From: Poa pratensis
Lineage: Eukaryota > Streptophyta > Magnoliopsida > Poales > Poaceae
NCBI GenBank assembly: GCA_947311845.1
Contig: CAMZMU010000034.1
Span: 83,072,079-83,136,078 of the forward strand
Direction: 5' to 3'
DNA length: 64,000 nt
Shown here: positions 12,251 to 23,932 of the stretch, one piece after another
How positions within the stretch are numbered: position 1 is the stretch's first letter
How the letters are laid out: each line of letters starts with the position of its first letter
The notes under the pieces: generated by a model
The model's input: the letters and a program-made list of their open reading frames with translations, nothing else
Told to the model about the DNA's origin: nothing
Database searches by the model: none
Position numbers and translations under genes: made by a program

Positions 12251-13859
12251 TGATACGTCTCAAACGTATCTATAATTTTTGATGTTCCATGCTTGTTTTA
12301 TACCAATTGCTACATGTTTTGCATCTACTTTATATCACTTTTATACATTTTTTGGGACTAACCTATTAACAAGATGCCGAAGTGCCAGTTCCTGTTTTCT
12401 GCTGTTTTTGTATTCCAGAAAAGCTAGTCTGGAAATATTCTCGGAATTGGACGAAACTACACGGGGGTGCCTATTTTTCCAGAACACGCCTGACGGAGCA
12501 AAGGAGCAGCAGAGGAGGGCCACCAGGAGGCCACACGCACCAGGGCGCGGGCCCCCCTTCTGCCGCGCCCTGGGGTGGTGTGGGCCCCTCGGGGGTCCGC
12601 AGCCGCCGCCCTTTCGCCTACTTATTCCCCCCGACGCGAAAACCCTAAGTACCTGAGCAAATATCCACGAAAAGTTCCAGAGACGCCGCCGTCGTCAACC
12701 CTAGCTCGGGAGGGTTCAGAACCTCTTCCCGGCACCCTGCCGGAGAGGGGAATCGTCACCGGAGGCTTCTACATCGCCATGCCTGCCTCCGGAGTGATGC
12801 GTGAGTAGTTCATCCTTGGACTACGGGTCCATAGCAGTAGCTAGATGGTTGTCTCTCCACTTTGTGCCATCATGTTTAGATCTTGTGAGCTGCCCTACAT
12901 GATCAAGATCATATTATTGTAATGCTACATGTTGTGTTTGCTGGGATCCGATGAATATTGAATATTATGTCAAGTTGATTATCAATCTATCTTATATGTT
13001 ATTTAAGATCTTGCATGCTTTCCGTTACTCGTAGATGCTTTGGCCAAGTAGATGCTTGTAACTCCAAGAGAGAGTATTTATGCTAGATAGTGGGTTCATG
13101 TCTCCGTTTAACCTGGGACAGTGACAGAAAGTTCTAAGGTTGTGGATGTGCTGTTGCCACTAGGGATAACCTAACGATGCTATGTCCACGGCATATGTGT
13201 TTGTTTACATTACGCACTTTACTTAATGCAATTATCCGTTGCTTGCAACTTAATACCAACGGGGGACTCGGATGACAACCCGGCGGTGGATTATTAGTCA
13301 TAGATGCTGTTGGATAACGATCTATGTATTATGTCGTAATGCCCAATTAAATATCATAGTAGTCAACATGTCATGTATATGCATTGTCATGCGCTCACTA
13401 TTCGTCAATTGCCCAGCTGTAATTTGTTCACCCAACATGTTAGTTATCTTTTATGGAGAGACACCACTAGTGAACTGTGGACCCCGGTCCATTCTTTTAC
13501 ACTGATTAAACAACCACAAACTGCAAACTGTTCCTTTTTCATTCTCTGCAATTTAATACTCATTTTCCACACCATACGTTTAATCCTTTGTTTTCAGCAA
13601 GCCAGTGAGATTGACAACCTCACTGTTTCGTTGGGGCAAAGTAGTTTGATTGTGTTGTGTGCAGATTCCACGTCAACAGTCCAGACTCCCTGCGACAGCT
13701 ATTTTTCTGGCGCCGTTGACAACCTTCTGAAGAGTTGCTGCTCCTACTGGTTCGATAACCTTGGTTTCTTTCTGAGGGAAAACTTGCTGCTGACTACATC
13801 ATACCTTCCTCTTGGGGTCTCCCAACGAACGTGTGTTTCACGTCATCAAGCTATTTTTC

Positions 13860-13876
13860 TGGCGCCGTTGCCGGGG
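13860..13876 (+). other. Primer-binding site of the truncated gypsy element
   Basis: TGGCGCCGTTGCCGGGG preceded by CTATTTTTC. A partial duplicate of the same block, CTATTTTTCTGGCGCCGTTG, lies about 150 bases upstream (ending 13718). Confidence 0.7.
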
Positions 13877-14059
13877 AGACAGCAGTCTTCTGCAAGGGGA
13901 GTTTCACGCTTCCAATCTCTTTACTTTGTTTTTGTCTTGCTTAGTTTATTTTATTTTATCTTGTTTGCTTTCAATTATCAAAAACACAAAAAAATTAGTT
14001 ACTTGCATTTAGTTTATTTTCAGTTTTGTTTCTGTTAGTTATTATGTCTAGCTCTTTAC

Positions 14060-14350
14060 TTGCTATCAATGGTTACTTTCCTTGAAACTAGTCCTATGGC
14101 TGAAAACAACATGAGAGAGCTTTATGAAATTTATCTTGAGTTGGGACATGAAGTGTTTGAAGAGAAAATTAAAAAGCCTATGGAACTTTATTTGCATAAC
14201 AATCATGATAGTAGCAATGTTATTAGCATACATTCTTTGAACACCATTATTGCTAATGCCATGGAAAGCTCTAAGCTTGGGGAAGCTGGTTTTGATAAAA
14301 ATGATATTTTTAGTCCCCAAGCTTGGAGGAGGAAGAATGCTATACTTTGA
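14060..14350 (+). pseudogene. Decayed gag-like reading frame of the truncated gypsy element
   Basis: Short frame downstream of the PBS, read ...MAENNMRELYEIYLELG..., rich in acidic and aromatic residues, ending at 14350. Neighbouring frames continue with stops and frameshifts to about 14970, so the original gag is broken. No zinc knuckle or protease motif is visible. Assignment as gag rests on position after the PBS and before the GGGAGGCAACCC motif. Confidence 0.5.
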
Positions 14351-16440
14351 ATGTCATGATTCTATTGAAATATCTCCTTTTGATAAATTTGAAGTAAACA
14401 TCCTCCTTGACTCAGTAAAAGAGGAAATTGCAGAAAGAAAAATGTGCTCCCTAATGTTATATATGATAATGCTCTTGATGATGGTCCTATATTGCCTAAT
14501 GATATTAATTATACTATTATTGTCAAAAGTGGGTTTGATAACCCCACTATTTTGAGCTTAATAAAAATTATGTGTTTGTAGATCATGAAAAGCATGCTTT
14601 ATGTGATAGTTATTTGTTGAGTTTGTTCATGATGCTACTGAAAATTATTTTGAGAGAGGAAAATATGGTTATAGAAATCTTCATGTTATTAAATTTCCTC
14701 TCTTTATGATGAAAGTTTTGAGCTTTCTCTTGTGTTGCTTCTATATGATTTTTGCTTTAAGACCTAATGGTCCGTTGAAAGTTTTGAAGTTGCACTTGTT
14801 TTGCCTTCCTATGCTAGTCACTTTGTGCTTAATTGACTTGTTTTCTTATAAGACTCCTATGCATAGGAAGAGTGTTAGATTTAAACATGTTTTATATATG
14901 CTCCTTGATGCTCTCTTTTATGTTTCAACTCCATCTTTATGTGAGCATCATAAAAATCACTATGCCTAGCTAAAAGGCATTAAAGAAAGCGCTTTTGGGA
15001 GGCAACCCATTATCTTTTATTTTCAGTTTTGTCAAGGTGTTTGTTTACTTCTGTAGCAACTCCTTTGTATCTTTATTTTCTCGCATTGTTGTGCCAAGAG
15101 TAGCCTCTAATGATAAGATGATGCTTAATTTTGATTGCTGCGCAGAAACAGATTTTTGCTGTTCACTGTACGAAATTCCTAAAATCACCAGATTGTTAAA
15201 AATCTGAAATTTTTTGTGCGTAATCTTTATGAATGTCTGAAACTTTCATTAGTTCAGAGTTTCTCGATCTGAGCGTCGTAAGTGCCTCGAAAAAATTCGT
15301 CTTTGCGGACTGTTCTGTTTTAGACAGATTATGCCTTTTTATTTTTCGCATTCTCTCTTTTACTAGTGTTGAGTGAAATTCTTTTTTGGGTGGAAGAGCT
15401 TCACATAACATCAGTGGCTGTAGCTAATGTTTAAAGTAACAAATCATATTGCGTCTTTACAGAACATGTGAATTTTTGATTATGCACTAACCCTCTAATG
15501 AGATCTACTTTGAGTTTGGTGTGACGGAAGTTTTCAAGGGTCAAGAGAGAAGGATGATATAATAGGATCAAGAAGAGTGAAGAGCTTAAGCTTGGGGAGG
15601 CTCCCATGGATCTCCCCAGCATATTTCAAGAAGACTCAAGCGTCTAAGCTTGGGGATGCCCAAGGCATCCCCTTCTTCATCGTCAAAATTATCAGGTCAT
15701 CTCTAGTGAAACTATATTTTAATTCTTTCACATCATATGTGCTTTTCTTGGAGCGTCTGTGTGCTTTTATTTTCAGTATTGCATTTTTATTTTCAATAAA
15801 GCTTGACTGGACCCTAGCATTCTTGATTGGGAGAGAGACACGCTCCGCTTTTTCATGAGAATACTCCTATTCTTCACTTATATTTGTTGAGTATTCATAT
15901 CTAGCGCTGTTCAGCTTTTAGCTCTTGTTTTCATGTATCTCTTGTCAGAGCTATTAGCTTTCTTTTGTAGAAAGTACTCTCTTGCTTCACTTATATTTGT
16001 TTGGAGAGTTGATGAAATAAATTGATTGGTGTTTGGTTGGTTCAGAAAATGTTGCATGTGGTAATTGGTATAAGGAAAAACTTGCTTAATCTTGTAGATC
16101 ACTAAAATGGATAACTTGATGCTTGTCAATTGTTTTGAGTTAACAAGTAGATCATGATTAAATTGTGCATCACATGAGTTAAGCCTATTAGTGAAGAACT
16201 ACCGTAAAGCTTGTTGAAAATTTGGTTTGCATCGGTGGTACCTCTAAGGTCTAGATATTTTCTAATAACAGGGTTTGGTTAACAAGGAAGACGGTATGAA
16301 GTCTTATAACGTTTGCAATACCACGGAGGGAGTGTCCATTTTTGGTATGCGGATGGTACGATTAGTGTCATGGACTTGGAGAAAGCCGTGAATATGAAAC
16401 TCATTCTTTACATATTTTAGTTATCCGGTCCAAGGATAAT

Positions 16441-17771
16441 TTTTCATAAAAGTGAGATTTTTTTGTTTTGTAAATGCAAAATATGAGGAGAATTAGTACT
16501 ACCTCCGATCTACAAAAAATGTCGGGATTTGTACGTTGAAGTTGTGCGTGAAGTCGTCGTTTCCTCCGACAATTATACCGGTTTGGAGAGAGTATAAATG
16601 ATTGTTTGGCGGTGAGGTTAGTTCTTATATTTAGATACTTGGGTGTCTCGGTCGATTACTGAAAATTACACTGAAAGAACGAAAGCTTGTTGCAACCAAT
16701 TTGATATGAAGTTAGGATGATGGGGCAAGACACGTTTATCTCATATGTAGATCACCATGTTCTTATAGACTTTGTTCTTACTAGAATGCTGTTGTTTATG
16801 TTGTGACTTCCCTCAAAATACCTAAAGAGATAAGTAAGAACTTGAATTTAAAGATCCAGTTTGTTTTTTGACAAAGTGACAAACATAAACAAAATATATG
16901 TTGATTAAGTGGGGTATGATTTGTCGCCAAAAAATCAGGGGTGTTTGTGAGTAGAGGTATTGGATTAAGAAACAAGTGTTTACTCAGCAAGTAGTTGTTT
17001 AAACTAGTGAATGAGAAGTATGTGCGGCAAGAGTTGCTAAAGACAATCTGTTGAGAAAAAGCCAAACCTACGGATTCTCCTTTTTTAAAAGCACTAGTGC
17101 GAGCGAAAAAAACTAGTCAGGCCTCCTTTGTAATCAGGAACGGAACAAACATACATTTTTTGGAAGAAGCATGGCTAGCTGACATGGCTATATCCCAACA
17201 ATATCTATCCTTATATAACATTGCACAACAAAAGATGTTTGTGTTATGATTGAAGTCCCGATGAATTTTGTTTTCAGATGTAACTTAAGAGGTGACAAGT
17301 GGACAACGGTGGAGCGACGTGAAGGTCGAGGGGGGGGGGAGCGCCGCTCCCAGCCCCGGATATTATTGGGCACGGTTTGAAGGAAGCAAATGTTTTGTCC
17401 CTTTCACTCCCCAACGTGCATCCTCACGGGCCATGGGCCTCAATGTGTGGTCCTCTCGAAGGCTCCAACTCACAGTCTCGCACCGTAGCACATTGCCTAG
17501 GTCACACTCGCACACCGACCCAGCGATCACCCAAAGTTCACAACCAATCACTTCCCCGCACGGGCCGGCGGCCGGTGACAGCAAATTGACACCCTCGACG
17601 CCGCGGCTGGCCAGCAGCAGTGGATACCGTCCCAATTCCCACTCCACCTTCCTGGCGGCCGGCATTTTGCATCTAATGTGTCCAATATCAATATAAGTTT
17701 TTCTCAAGTCTACAAATTTTAATTTGTTAAAAAAATGAATGAGTGTCTAGGAGGAACTAGACACTACTTAT
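16441..17771. other. Gene-less AT-rich then GC-rich stretch
   Basis: No gene supported. 16440-17280 is AT-rich with no terminus I trust. 17285-17700 is GC-rich, contains a G9 run near 17331-17339, and shows open frames on both strands that look like composition effects. Confidence 0.5.
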
Positions 17772-18825
17772 ACTAGAACGCTACCCCACGCATTGCAGCG
17801 GATATCTTTTAGGAAATCTAATGAGCGCGTGAAATCTAAGGTTGACTATAAAAATGTGCAAGAAAAAAAGTTCACTTCATGAGCGAAACTAATTTCAGTG
17901 TTCCCCTAACACATGATTTAATTTTCCAAATACGTAGCGAGATGGTGTGATTATCGTTTAAACGGCAAAAAAAAGACGATGTGGACAATTTAATGCCCAA
18001 AGGAAAGAATGATGTTGATACTTGCATGTAGGAATAGAAAATAAGTAATGAATGTTAGTGGGATGATGTGGACAATTGGTTGGCTAAAAACGTTAGTGAT
18101 GTGGATACCTTGCATGTTGAGATAGAAACATTAATTGCAGTTAGTGTGGTTTTGCTTTATAAAAAAGTACTAGAACGACACCCCACGCGTTGCAGCGGGT
18201 ATTTTTGAACAATCCTAATGAAACTCATGAAACCTGGGACTAAAGAGGCTAGTTAATCATGGCAGGCAAGAGGCTAAATTTTTTAGACATGGAATGCATA
18301 TGTATTTTATAATTTAAAGATCGTTATGCTTTAGTAGTGTATCTGATTGATATATAGATAAGAGTAAATCAATCGGCTGAAGAAACGGATAGATGTTGTG
18401 GGTGGCTTGTATGAAGATGACATGAACATTGTTGCATAATATTTTTAGAAACTTTTTAAGTGGATACATATATATAGAAGATCCCATAATTTCTAATAAC
18501 AACTATATCATTTGCATCAATGAAAATAATTGGCAAAACGTTCACTCGCAAAACTAATTTCGGTGTTCTACTTGCACATGATTTACTTGTGTAACTACAT
18601 AGCGACATGGTTTGGACAATTTGATGTGGAATCGAAAGAATGTTGTGGACAATTTGATGGGCTTAAAAAAAGATGACGTGGATGCTTGCATGTAAGACAT
18701 AAAATAATTAATAAATGTTAGTGGGATGACATAGATAATTGATTGGTTAAAATAGCAAGTGATGTAGATAGCTTGCATGAGGAGATAGAAAAATATTAAT
18801 TACACTTAGTGAGATTTTCCTTTAT
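17772..18825 (+). repeat. Two diverged tandem copies of a repeat
   Basis: Copy 1 starts ACTAGAACGCTACCCCACGC at 17772 and copy 2 starts ACTAGAACGACACCCCACGC at 18169. Both continue with TTGCAGCGG, then in order ACTAATTTC...GTGTT, CACATGATTTA, CTTGCATGTA and ATGTTAGTGGGATGA. Copy 1 is about 397 bases and copy 2 about 650, including an extra segment. There is no coding content. The transposon class is not clear to me. Confidence 0.65.
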
Positions 18826-18827
18826 TA

Positions 18828-20430
18828 GGGCACCTCCAACGGGGTAGCGCATCCGGACATGCGTTGTCCGGTTTTGTCCGGACGGACAAATGACTGCCTC
18901 CAACGGGCTAGCACATAGGGACATTTGTCCGGCCGGACTGTCCGTTCTGGACCAAAGCTGGCCCAGGTTTGGTCCGCTTTTGGGGTGAGCCGGACATTGT
19001 CTGATGTCCGTTCTGTCCGCTCACGTGTCCGGGCTGGCCCATACGACAGCCACACAAATATCAGGTCCACTCATTTTATATCCTTTCCCCTCGTTTCTTC
19101 CCCTCTCTCTTCTTCCTCGACTAGCACCACCGATCCCCTTCGCTCCAGGCAAATCGAGCACACCGCCGTGGTACCACGCTGCCGCCGCCGGCCAGATCCC
19201 AGCTTTCCCAAGGTCGCCGAGCCGGCCCCTGCTCCTGGCCACCTCGCGCTCCTCTACTGCTTGCTCTCTAGACTGGTACATGCCGAGACGGCAGCCAGGC
19301 CACGGTCACCGACCTGGAGCTTCTCGAGGTGGATCTCGACGAGGCCAGGAGCACGTCGTTGAGGCTGTCGGCGCCCAAGCCGCGGGCCGCGCGGAGGGCC
19401 AGCTTGGTTACGGCGGTGAAGCGGGAGAAGAGCGCCGGCGCCGCGTGGCCCAGCATGGCGCGCGCGTCGAGGGAGAGGCGGTGGCGGGTGGCGACGAGCG
19501 GAGGTTGGGCGAGTACGCGACGCCACCTCCTCTCCTGTGCTTGGCGCTCTCATCCTTCTCGTCCTCTTCTCGCTCTCCGCCATCGCCCACTGCTCCAGCG
19601 CGGCGGCCTCGCCCCGTTGGACCAGCTCTGCGTCGACGCCTCCGCCAACGCCACGGCGGCGAAGGCCAGCCTCGAGTCCGCGCTCTCCATCGCCCTCGCC
19701 GCGGAGCCGGCGTCTGCGGCGGACGCCGAGGCCACCAAGGAGGAGGTAGAGGCAGTGGGCCCAGCGCGCGGGCAGCCATGGCAGGGCATCAGAGGGACGA
19801 GGTCTCTTCTCCGCGTGAACCCACGACCACCATTTGATCTGAGGATAGGAGGAGCGTGTTGGGGTTCTGCGGCGGACGCTGTACACGGGCGCCGTCCCCG
19901 CGCTGCGGTGGGCGGCGCGGCCCGTCGCGGCCGGGAGGTACCGCGGGCTTGTGACTAGTACTAGTGCCAATCGATTTCTCGCGGCCTTCTCCCCGCGGGG
20001 ATCGCGGCGTTCTCCCACGACGCAGGCACGGGCCGGTTCGAGGCGGCGCTGGAGGCGCCCTGCACGGCGCGCGCCGAGGTTGACCTGCGGTACAACGCCA
20101 CCGTGGCCGGGGAGATCAGCTACGGCCGGATCAGCGCGCTCTCGGGCATCTCCGCGCAGGACCTCTTCCTGTGGTTCGCCGTCCGCAGCATCCGCGTGGA
20201 CGTGCCCTCCTCGGGCGTCATCTACTTAGACGTCCTGCTCCTCGATGGATGCAGGGTCGCCGCCGTGCTGCTCCGAGCCCTCGCCGTGCAAGGACGTCCT
20301 TATCCATTTTTGCGCCAGCCCGTTGGGGGCACCCCCACCCCAAACTGAAAATGTGTCCGCGGTCCGCCCCCAAACGGACCAAATCGGACATATTTGCGTG
20401 TCCGTTTGCGCCACACAGTTGGAGGTGCCC
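18828..20430. mobile_element. TIR DNA transposon carrying captured gene sequence
   Basis: Left end GGGCACCTCCAACGGGG at 18828; right end, reverse-complemented, GGGCACCTCCAACTGTG ending at 20430. Similarity continues inward for about 60 bases through GGACA/GTCCG words. Flanks are TTA on the left and TTC on the right, close to the TWA target of PIF/Harbinger but not exact. The interior is GC-rich and carries at least one piece of a host gene (DUF538, 19983-20233). No transposase seen. Confidence 0.6.
19983..20233 (+). pseudogene. Captured fragment of a DUF538-family gene
   Basis: In one open frame the stretch reads GLLPAGIAAFSHD, then GRFEAALEAPC, then ISYGRISALSGISAQDLFLW and RVDVPSSGVIYLDV. 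This is the conserved core of plant DUF538 proteins (small proteins of unclear function, many with signal peptides): the LLP..I start, the RISALSG strand and the DVPSSG.I.F end. The frame runs on into unrelated sequence and stops at 20348. The N-terminal part, any signal peptide and the true C-terminus are absent, so this is a fragment inside the TIR element and not a gene. DUF538 assignment is from pattern recall. Confidence 0.6.
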
Positions 20431-20859
20431 TTCCACCATACATGGTGCTAGCCAGTAAGCCCCTGGCCCTAGGTGACTTCACACAAATTCTAGGTTGTTG
20501 CAGTGGAACATTTTTTGTCAAACTCCGCCCTGCAAGTGGACATCTTGGTTGCACTTTGCCGAGCGGTAGATGGCGATCGACTTACCTGGGAGACTGATGC
20601 ATTTCAAGTGGGGTCTGACTACTTTAGTCTCCTTTACCATCAAATCTATGTATGCGAAAATATGAATGGTCTTACTAGATTTTTTTTCGGAAATATATTT
20701 AGAAGTAAAAAAGTGTCTCTAAAAAATATGGATTTTATGTGTCCTTTTTTGGGGATTTTTTTTTACCAGTTGGGGAATGTATTTAGCTAGTGCGGTTATC
20801 GACGAACGTCTTCCAAGCCAAATGATGACCGGGCGGGACAGTATCACAGTACACCGTAC
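20431..20859. other. Gene-less stretch
   Basis: No gene or repeat boundary seen. From about 20800 it forms the left part of copy B of the diverged duplication. Confidence 0.5.
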
Positions 20860-21043
20860 CAGGGACGGAGCCAGGGGTGCGAGCTGGGGCCATGGCTCCC
20901 CCCATGGTGGAAAAAATTCTGAATCCCCTTGTTAATTTCTGATTTTTGACCCTAAATTTACCAAGATTTACCTATTTGGCCCCCTCCAAGTTATCTCAAG
21001 TGCAATTGGCCCCCCTTGTGTTGTATTCCTAGCTCCGTCCCTG
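20860..21043. mobile_element. hAT-type MITE, 184 bp, with perfect 8-bp target duplication
   Basis: Terminal inverted repeats CAGGGACGGAGCCAGG and CAGGGACGGAGCTAGG (15 of 16 match) flanked on both sides by CACCGTAC (20852-20859 and 21044-21051). An 8-bp duplication with CAGGG termini is the hAT signature. No coding capacity. Confidence 0.93.
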
Positions 21044-21061
21044 CACCGTACAAGGATGCAA

Positions 21062-21660
21062 CCGCTTGAGGTTTGTGAACTCAATCAATGTACTGTAGCC
21101 AGGTCTGATGCATGCCGGGCGAGATTATGCTCGATCTAGCGCTAGATTTCCTTTCAGATCGGTAACTGTGTACGGTAGTGGACAGCAGGCCAGGTGCGTG
21201 CGGTAACTGTCCCCCACATATCAGTCCTTCGTTCTTCATCCAACGGTCCGATACTCTGAGAAAGTTTATATATGGTTCGATACTCTGAGAAAGTTTCGTC
21301 TCATTTGGACGATTGGTTCAAAATTAAATAGTTTTTCATATTTTAATCTTAAAACGCTAATAAATCATAAACGGACTATCCAAATGACATGAAACTTTAT
21401 GAGAATACATAACGGACCATCTACGACCTACTGAAATTTTTCTAATTTTTTTGAATTTTGAGTTTACTTTTTGACTTAATCTTTTCCGTTGGATGAAGAA
21501 CCAAGGGCTGATAAGAGGAGCCAGTTACAACGTGACTGGCTAGAGACCAGTCACTGCATCCCAGTCCGCCTGCGGGAGTGGCCGAGCCACATGCGCGTTT
21601 TGGACAAGGTGCTCTCTCCTGTCTCCAGTGGCCATAAATGGCACTACGCAACTGGTACTA
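21062..21660. repeat. Copy B of the diverged duplication (matches 9879-10081)
   Basis: Collinear with the region ending at 10081 through AGGTTTGTGAACT, ACTGTAGCCAGGTCTGATG, GCGCTAGATTTCCTT, GGGAGTGGCC, CCACATGCGCGT and GGACAAGGTG. Similarity extends left of the hAT MITE to about 20800. This copy is interrupted by the hAT MITE and by the MITE at 21219-21513; copy A has neither. Confidence 0.6.
21219..21513. mobile_element. 295-bp MITE with 28-bp inverted repeats
   Basis: The left arm begins TATCAGTCCTTCGTTCTTCA; the right arm, reverse-complemented, begins TATCAGCCCTTGGTTCTTCA. Both continue to TCCAACGG. If the outer TA is the target duplication, the ends are TCAG...CTGA, which would fit Tc1/Mariner, but this is not certain. 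A word pair (GATACTCTGAGAAAGTTT) is repeated inside at about 21252 and 21280. Confidence 0.75.
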
Positions 21661-21957
21661 CTATCTGTTTGCCGTGCCAAAAAGATGTTGATGGTTGGTT
21701 CCTGCACGCACAATCCCTTTTCGAGATCACGTTATCGAGTGCTTCGATCGATCGATCGAGTAAAAATGCTCTGCTCTCTTTGGTGTCCCTTTTTAGGCTT
21801 CCGTAGCTCCATGTGCTGCCGATTGGACTGGCGTTTTCTCTGCAGCGACCTTCGTTGCAGGCATCTCAAGTTCTACTGGTTTTATTTTCTTGGTCAGACA
21901 TTCGGTGAATTGCGACCGAGGAGCATGCAACTATGCAAGTTTCTATAACATGCTATA

Positions 21958-23345
21958 TTTTTTTTGAAATGAAGGCAAAAGTTTTGCATTATTCATTAAT
22001 TAAACAGAAGGTGTTCGGTTTATTAGCGGAAAAAACCGGACGAAAACCAAACAACGAATACCACGGGGGCAAAGCCCACACAACACCTAGAGCCAAGCAC
22101 AACCCACCACTCCGTGGCCGGACGGCATGCACTCCATCCTTGCCGGAGAGAAGAATCTGCAGCTGCTATGCGAGGAGCAGATACGGGACACCCGTCAAAG
22201 ATGAAAGCGGCCACCACCGGGGAGCCTCGACGACGAACAACACCGAGAGCAACCTTGTCGCCACACGACACAAGACGCGACGCCCTCGATGATGCAGAAA
22301 ACTCGGAGCCGCCGCCCCGACATCCAACTCTCCATCACGCCCTGCGCAATCCACCTAGACCACCTTCCGGGGCCGCCGCCCCGACATGCCACCGCTCACA
22401 CACGAGCCGCAACACCGCACGACCTAGCTGCCCGCAGCCCAAACTGCGCAGGGCAACTACCCGCAGACCACGGCCGCCACACCACATCCGAGGCCGCTGC
22501 CTCGACATCCTGAAGATCGCCCCTCACTGGGACGCATCGACCGGGCCGACAACCTCGCTGCACTCACAGCTCAAGATTGGCCACCCAAGCCATGAGAGAC
22601 GCCACCTTGCATCATAAGGCCACACTCGCAAAACCTTCCGAGGCCGCCGCCTCGGCGCACAACAACCTTCCGGGGCCGCTGCCCCGACGTCCACCATCCA
22701 TGACGCAAGAGGGGTGACACGGACCCATCCACAAAACAACTCTCCAAGACGACGCCCTCAAGAGGGAAGAGACGAAGACGCCACCGTCGCCCACTCCGAA
22801 CCCAGAGTTTAGGCTTTCACCCGGAGAGTCCAAGCCGGTCACGCGGAGAGAGTAAGAGAGCACTTCGACGACACCTCCATGAAGGGAAACGACGGCACAA
22901 AGGCGCCGTTGTCGCCGGCACCGACACAAGGTCAGGATAGGATTTCTCCCGGCTCATCTCAGCTCCCGCAGAAAAGCTTGCAGATCATCCCGGCCATCCA
23001 CCAAGCTTGACCGATGCTCGACCAGAAGTCCCCTGCGCAGCACCACACTCCTCTTTCCGTGGCACACCCCAGCCACAAAAATGCAGAACCCCACCAGGGC
23101 CGGCGCGCCCAAGCAAGCTACCAACCACTGTGATCCTCTGAAGCTTCCCGACCCCGACAGATTTGGGCGCGGGCCCAAGATCCACGGCCTCCACGCGACC
23201 TCCGCGTCGAGGAGCAGCCGGGCCGCCACATCCCGACACCACCGCGTCCCCGGGGCCGCCGCCCGGCTTGCCTCTGCGCCGTTGCCCCGCCATCCACACA
23301 TGGCCAGAACAGTGGCTCCGCCACCGGACCGCCACCTTAGTCAAC
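21958..23345 (-). mobile_element. Probable non-LTR retrotransposon (LINE) 3' region
   Basis: Read on the minus strand the segment ends ...GCAAAACTTTTGCCTTCATT TC followed by an A-run (forward T8 near 21958), like the 3' ends of grass LINEs. The body is GC-rich with repeated GGGGCCGCCGCCCC / GAGGCCGCCGCCTC words. No reverse transcriptase frame is present, and no target duplication could be matched, so the right limit is approximate and the class is tentative. Confidence 0.4.
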
Positions 23346-23932
23346 GGTCCGCTTGTTATTTATCTAACCGGCCCAATTAAAACCGGAGCCCAGAAGATAT
23401 TTTTTTTTCCAAAATAAACCAATGTTATTTATCTAATAATATAGAGAGACACTAAGGGAGACTATTCAATTTGTTATTTTAAGAAAAACTTATTTTTGAC
23501 ATGCCTGCCTCGACATAGTTAGGCATGAAACAAACCACAAGACAACAAACAAAAGCATACTCATACTAGTACCACTAACACTACTACTTGCTGACAGGAA
23601 CTTTCAACTCCACACGGAGGCTTCACTTGCCCTTCCCAACCAATCAAACGGTACTAAACCAAATATCTTCAACTCTCTGCTCCGTGGATCACGTGAGCAT
23701 GCAGTACGATAAACTCCTTGCAGTTGAATCTCGCTCGCCACTGATGTCTGATGATGTGCATGCGGCTTCTGCGCTGAGCCTGACAAGCTGAGGTGGTCCT
23801 AGGTTGCTGCTAGGAAGAGTCGATCGAGTGGAGGCGAGAGGAGATCTCCCACCCGACAGCAGGATCAGACCCATATTTATGCTTCCAGCGGAACACCACC
23901 AAAAAGCCTACCCCCTCCCTATCTGCATTTAA
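23346..23932. other. Gene-less stretch
   Basis: No supported feature; AT-rich on the left, ordinary composition on the right. Confidence 0.5.

Larger units (their letters stand above)
12251..16440 (+). mobile_element. Truncated Ty3/gypsy element (Sabrina/Athila-like), no 3' LTR
   Basis: Begins with TGATACGTCTCAAACGTATC, the start of a very common Triticeae-type gypsy LTR. A primer-binding site TGGCGCCGTTGCCGGGG (13860-13876) follows, then a decayed gag-like region, the motif GCGCTTTTGGGAGGCAACCC near 14988-15007, and AAGCTTGGGGATGCCC near 15649. No RT or integrase frame and no second LTR are present. The right limit is approximate. The PBS fits the tRNA-Asp type reported for Athila-group elements (family knowledge, not proven here). 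Confidence 0.75.

Noticed and set aside
16495..16560. Stowaway-like end (CTACCTCCGATCTAC)
   Set aside because: Only one end resembles a Stowaway terminus; no opposite inverted repeat or TA duplication found.
19004..19837. 277-residue frame
   Set aside because: High-GC stretch with open frames on both strands; repetitive Arg/Pro/Ser content, no domain, and it crosses captured-fragment boundaries.
22114..22617. 167-residue GC-rich frame
   Set aside because: Pro/Arg/His/Thr-rich translation typical of GC-rich non-coding DNA inside a probable LINE 3' region.
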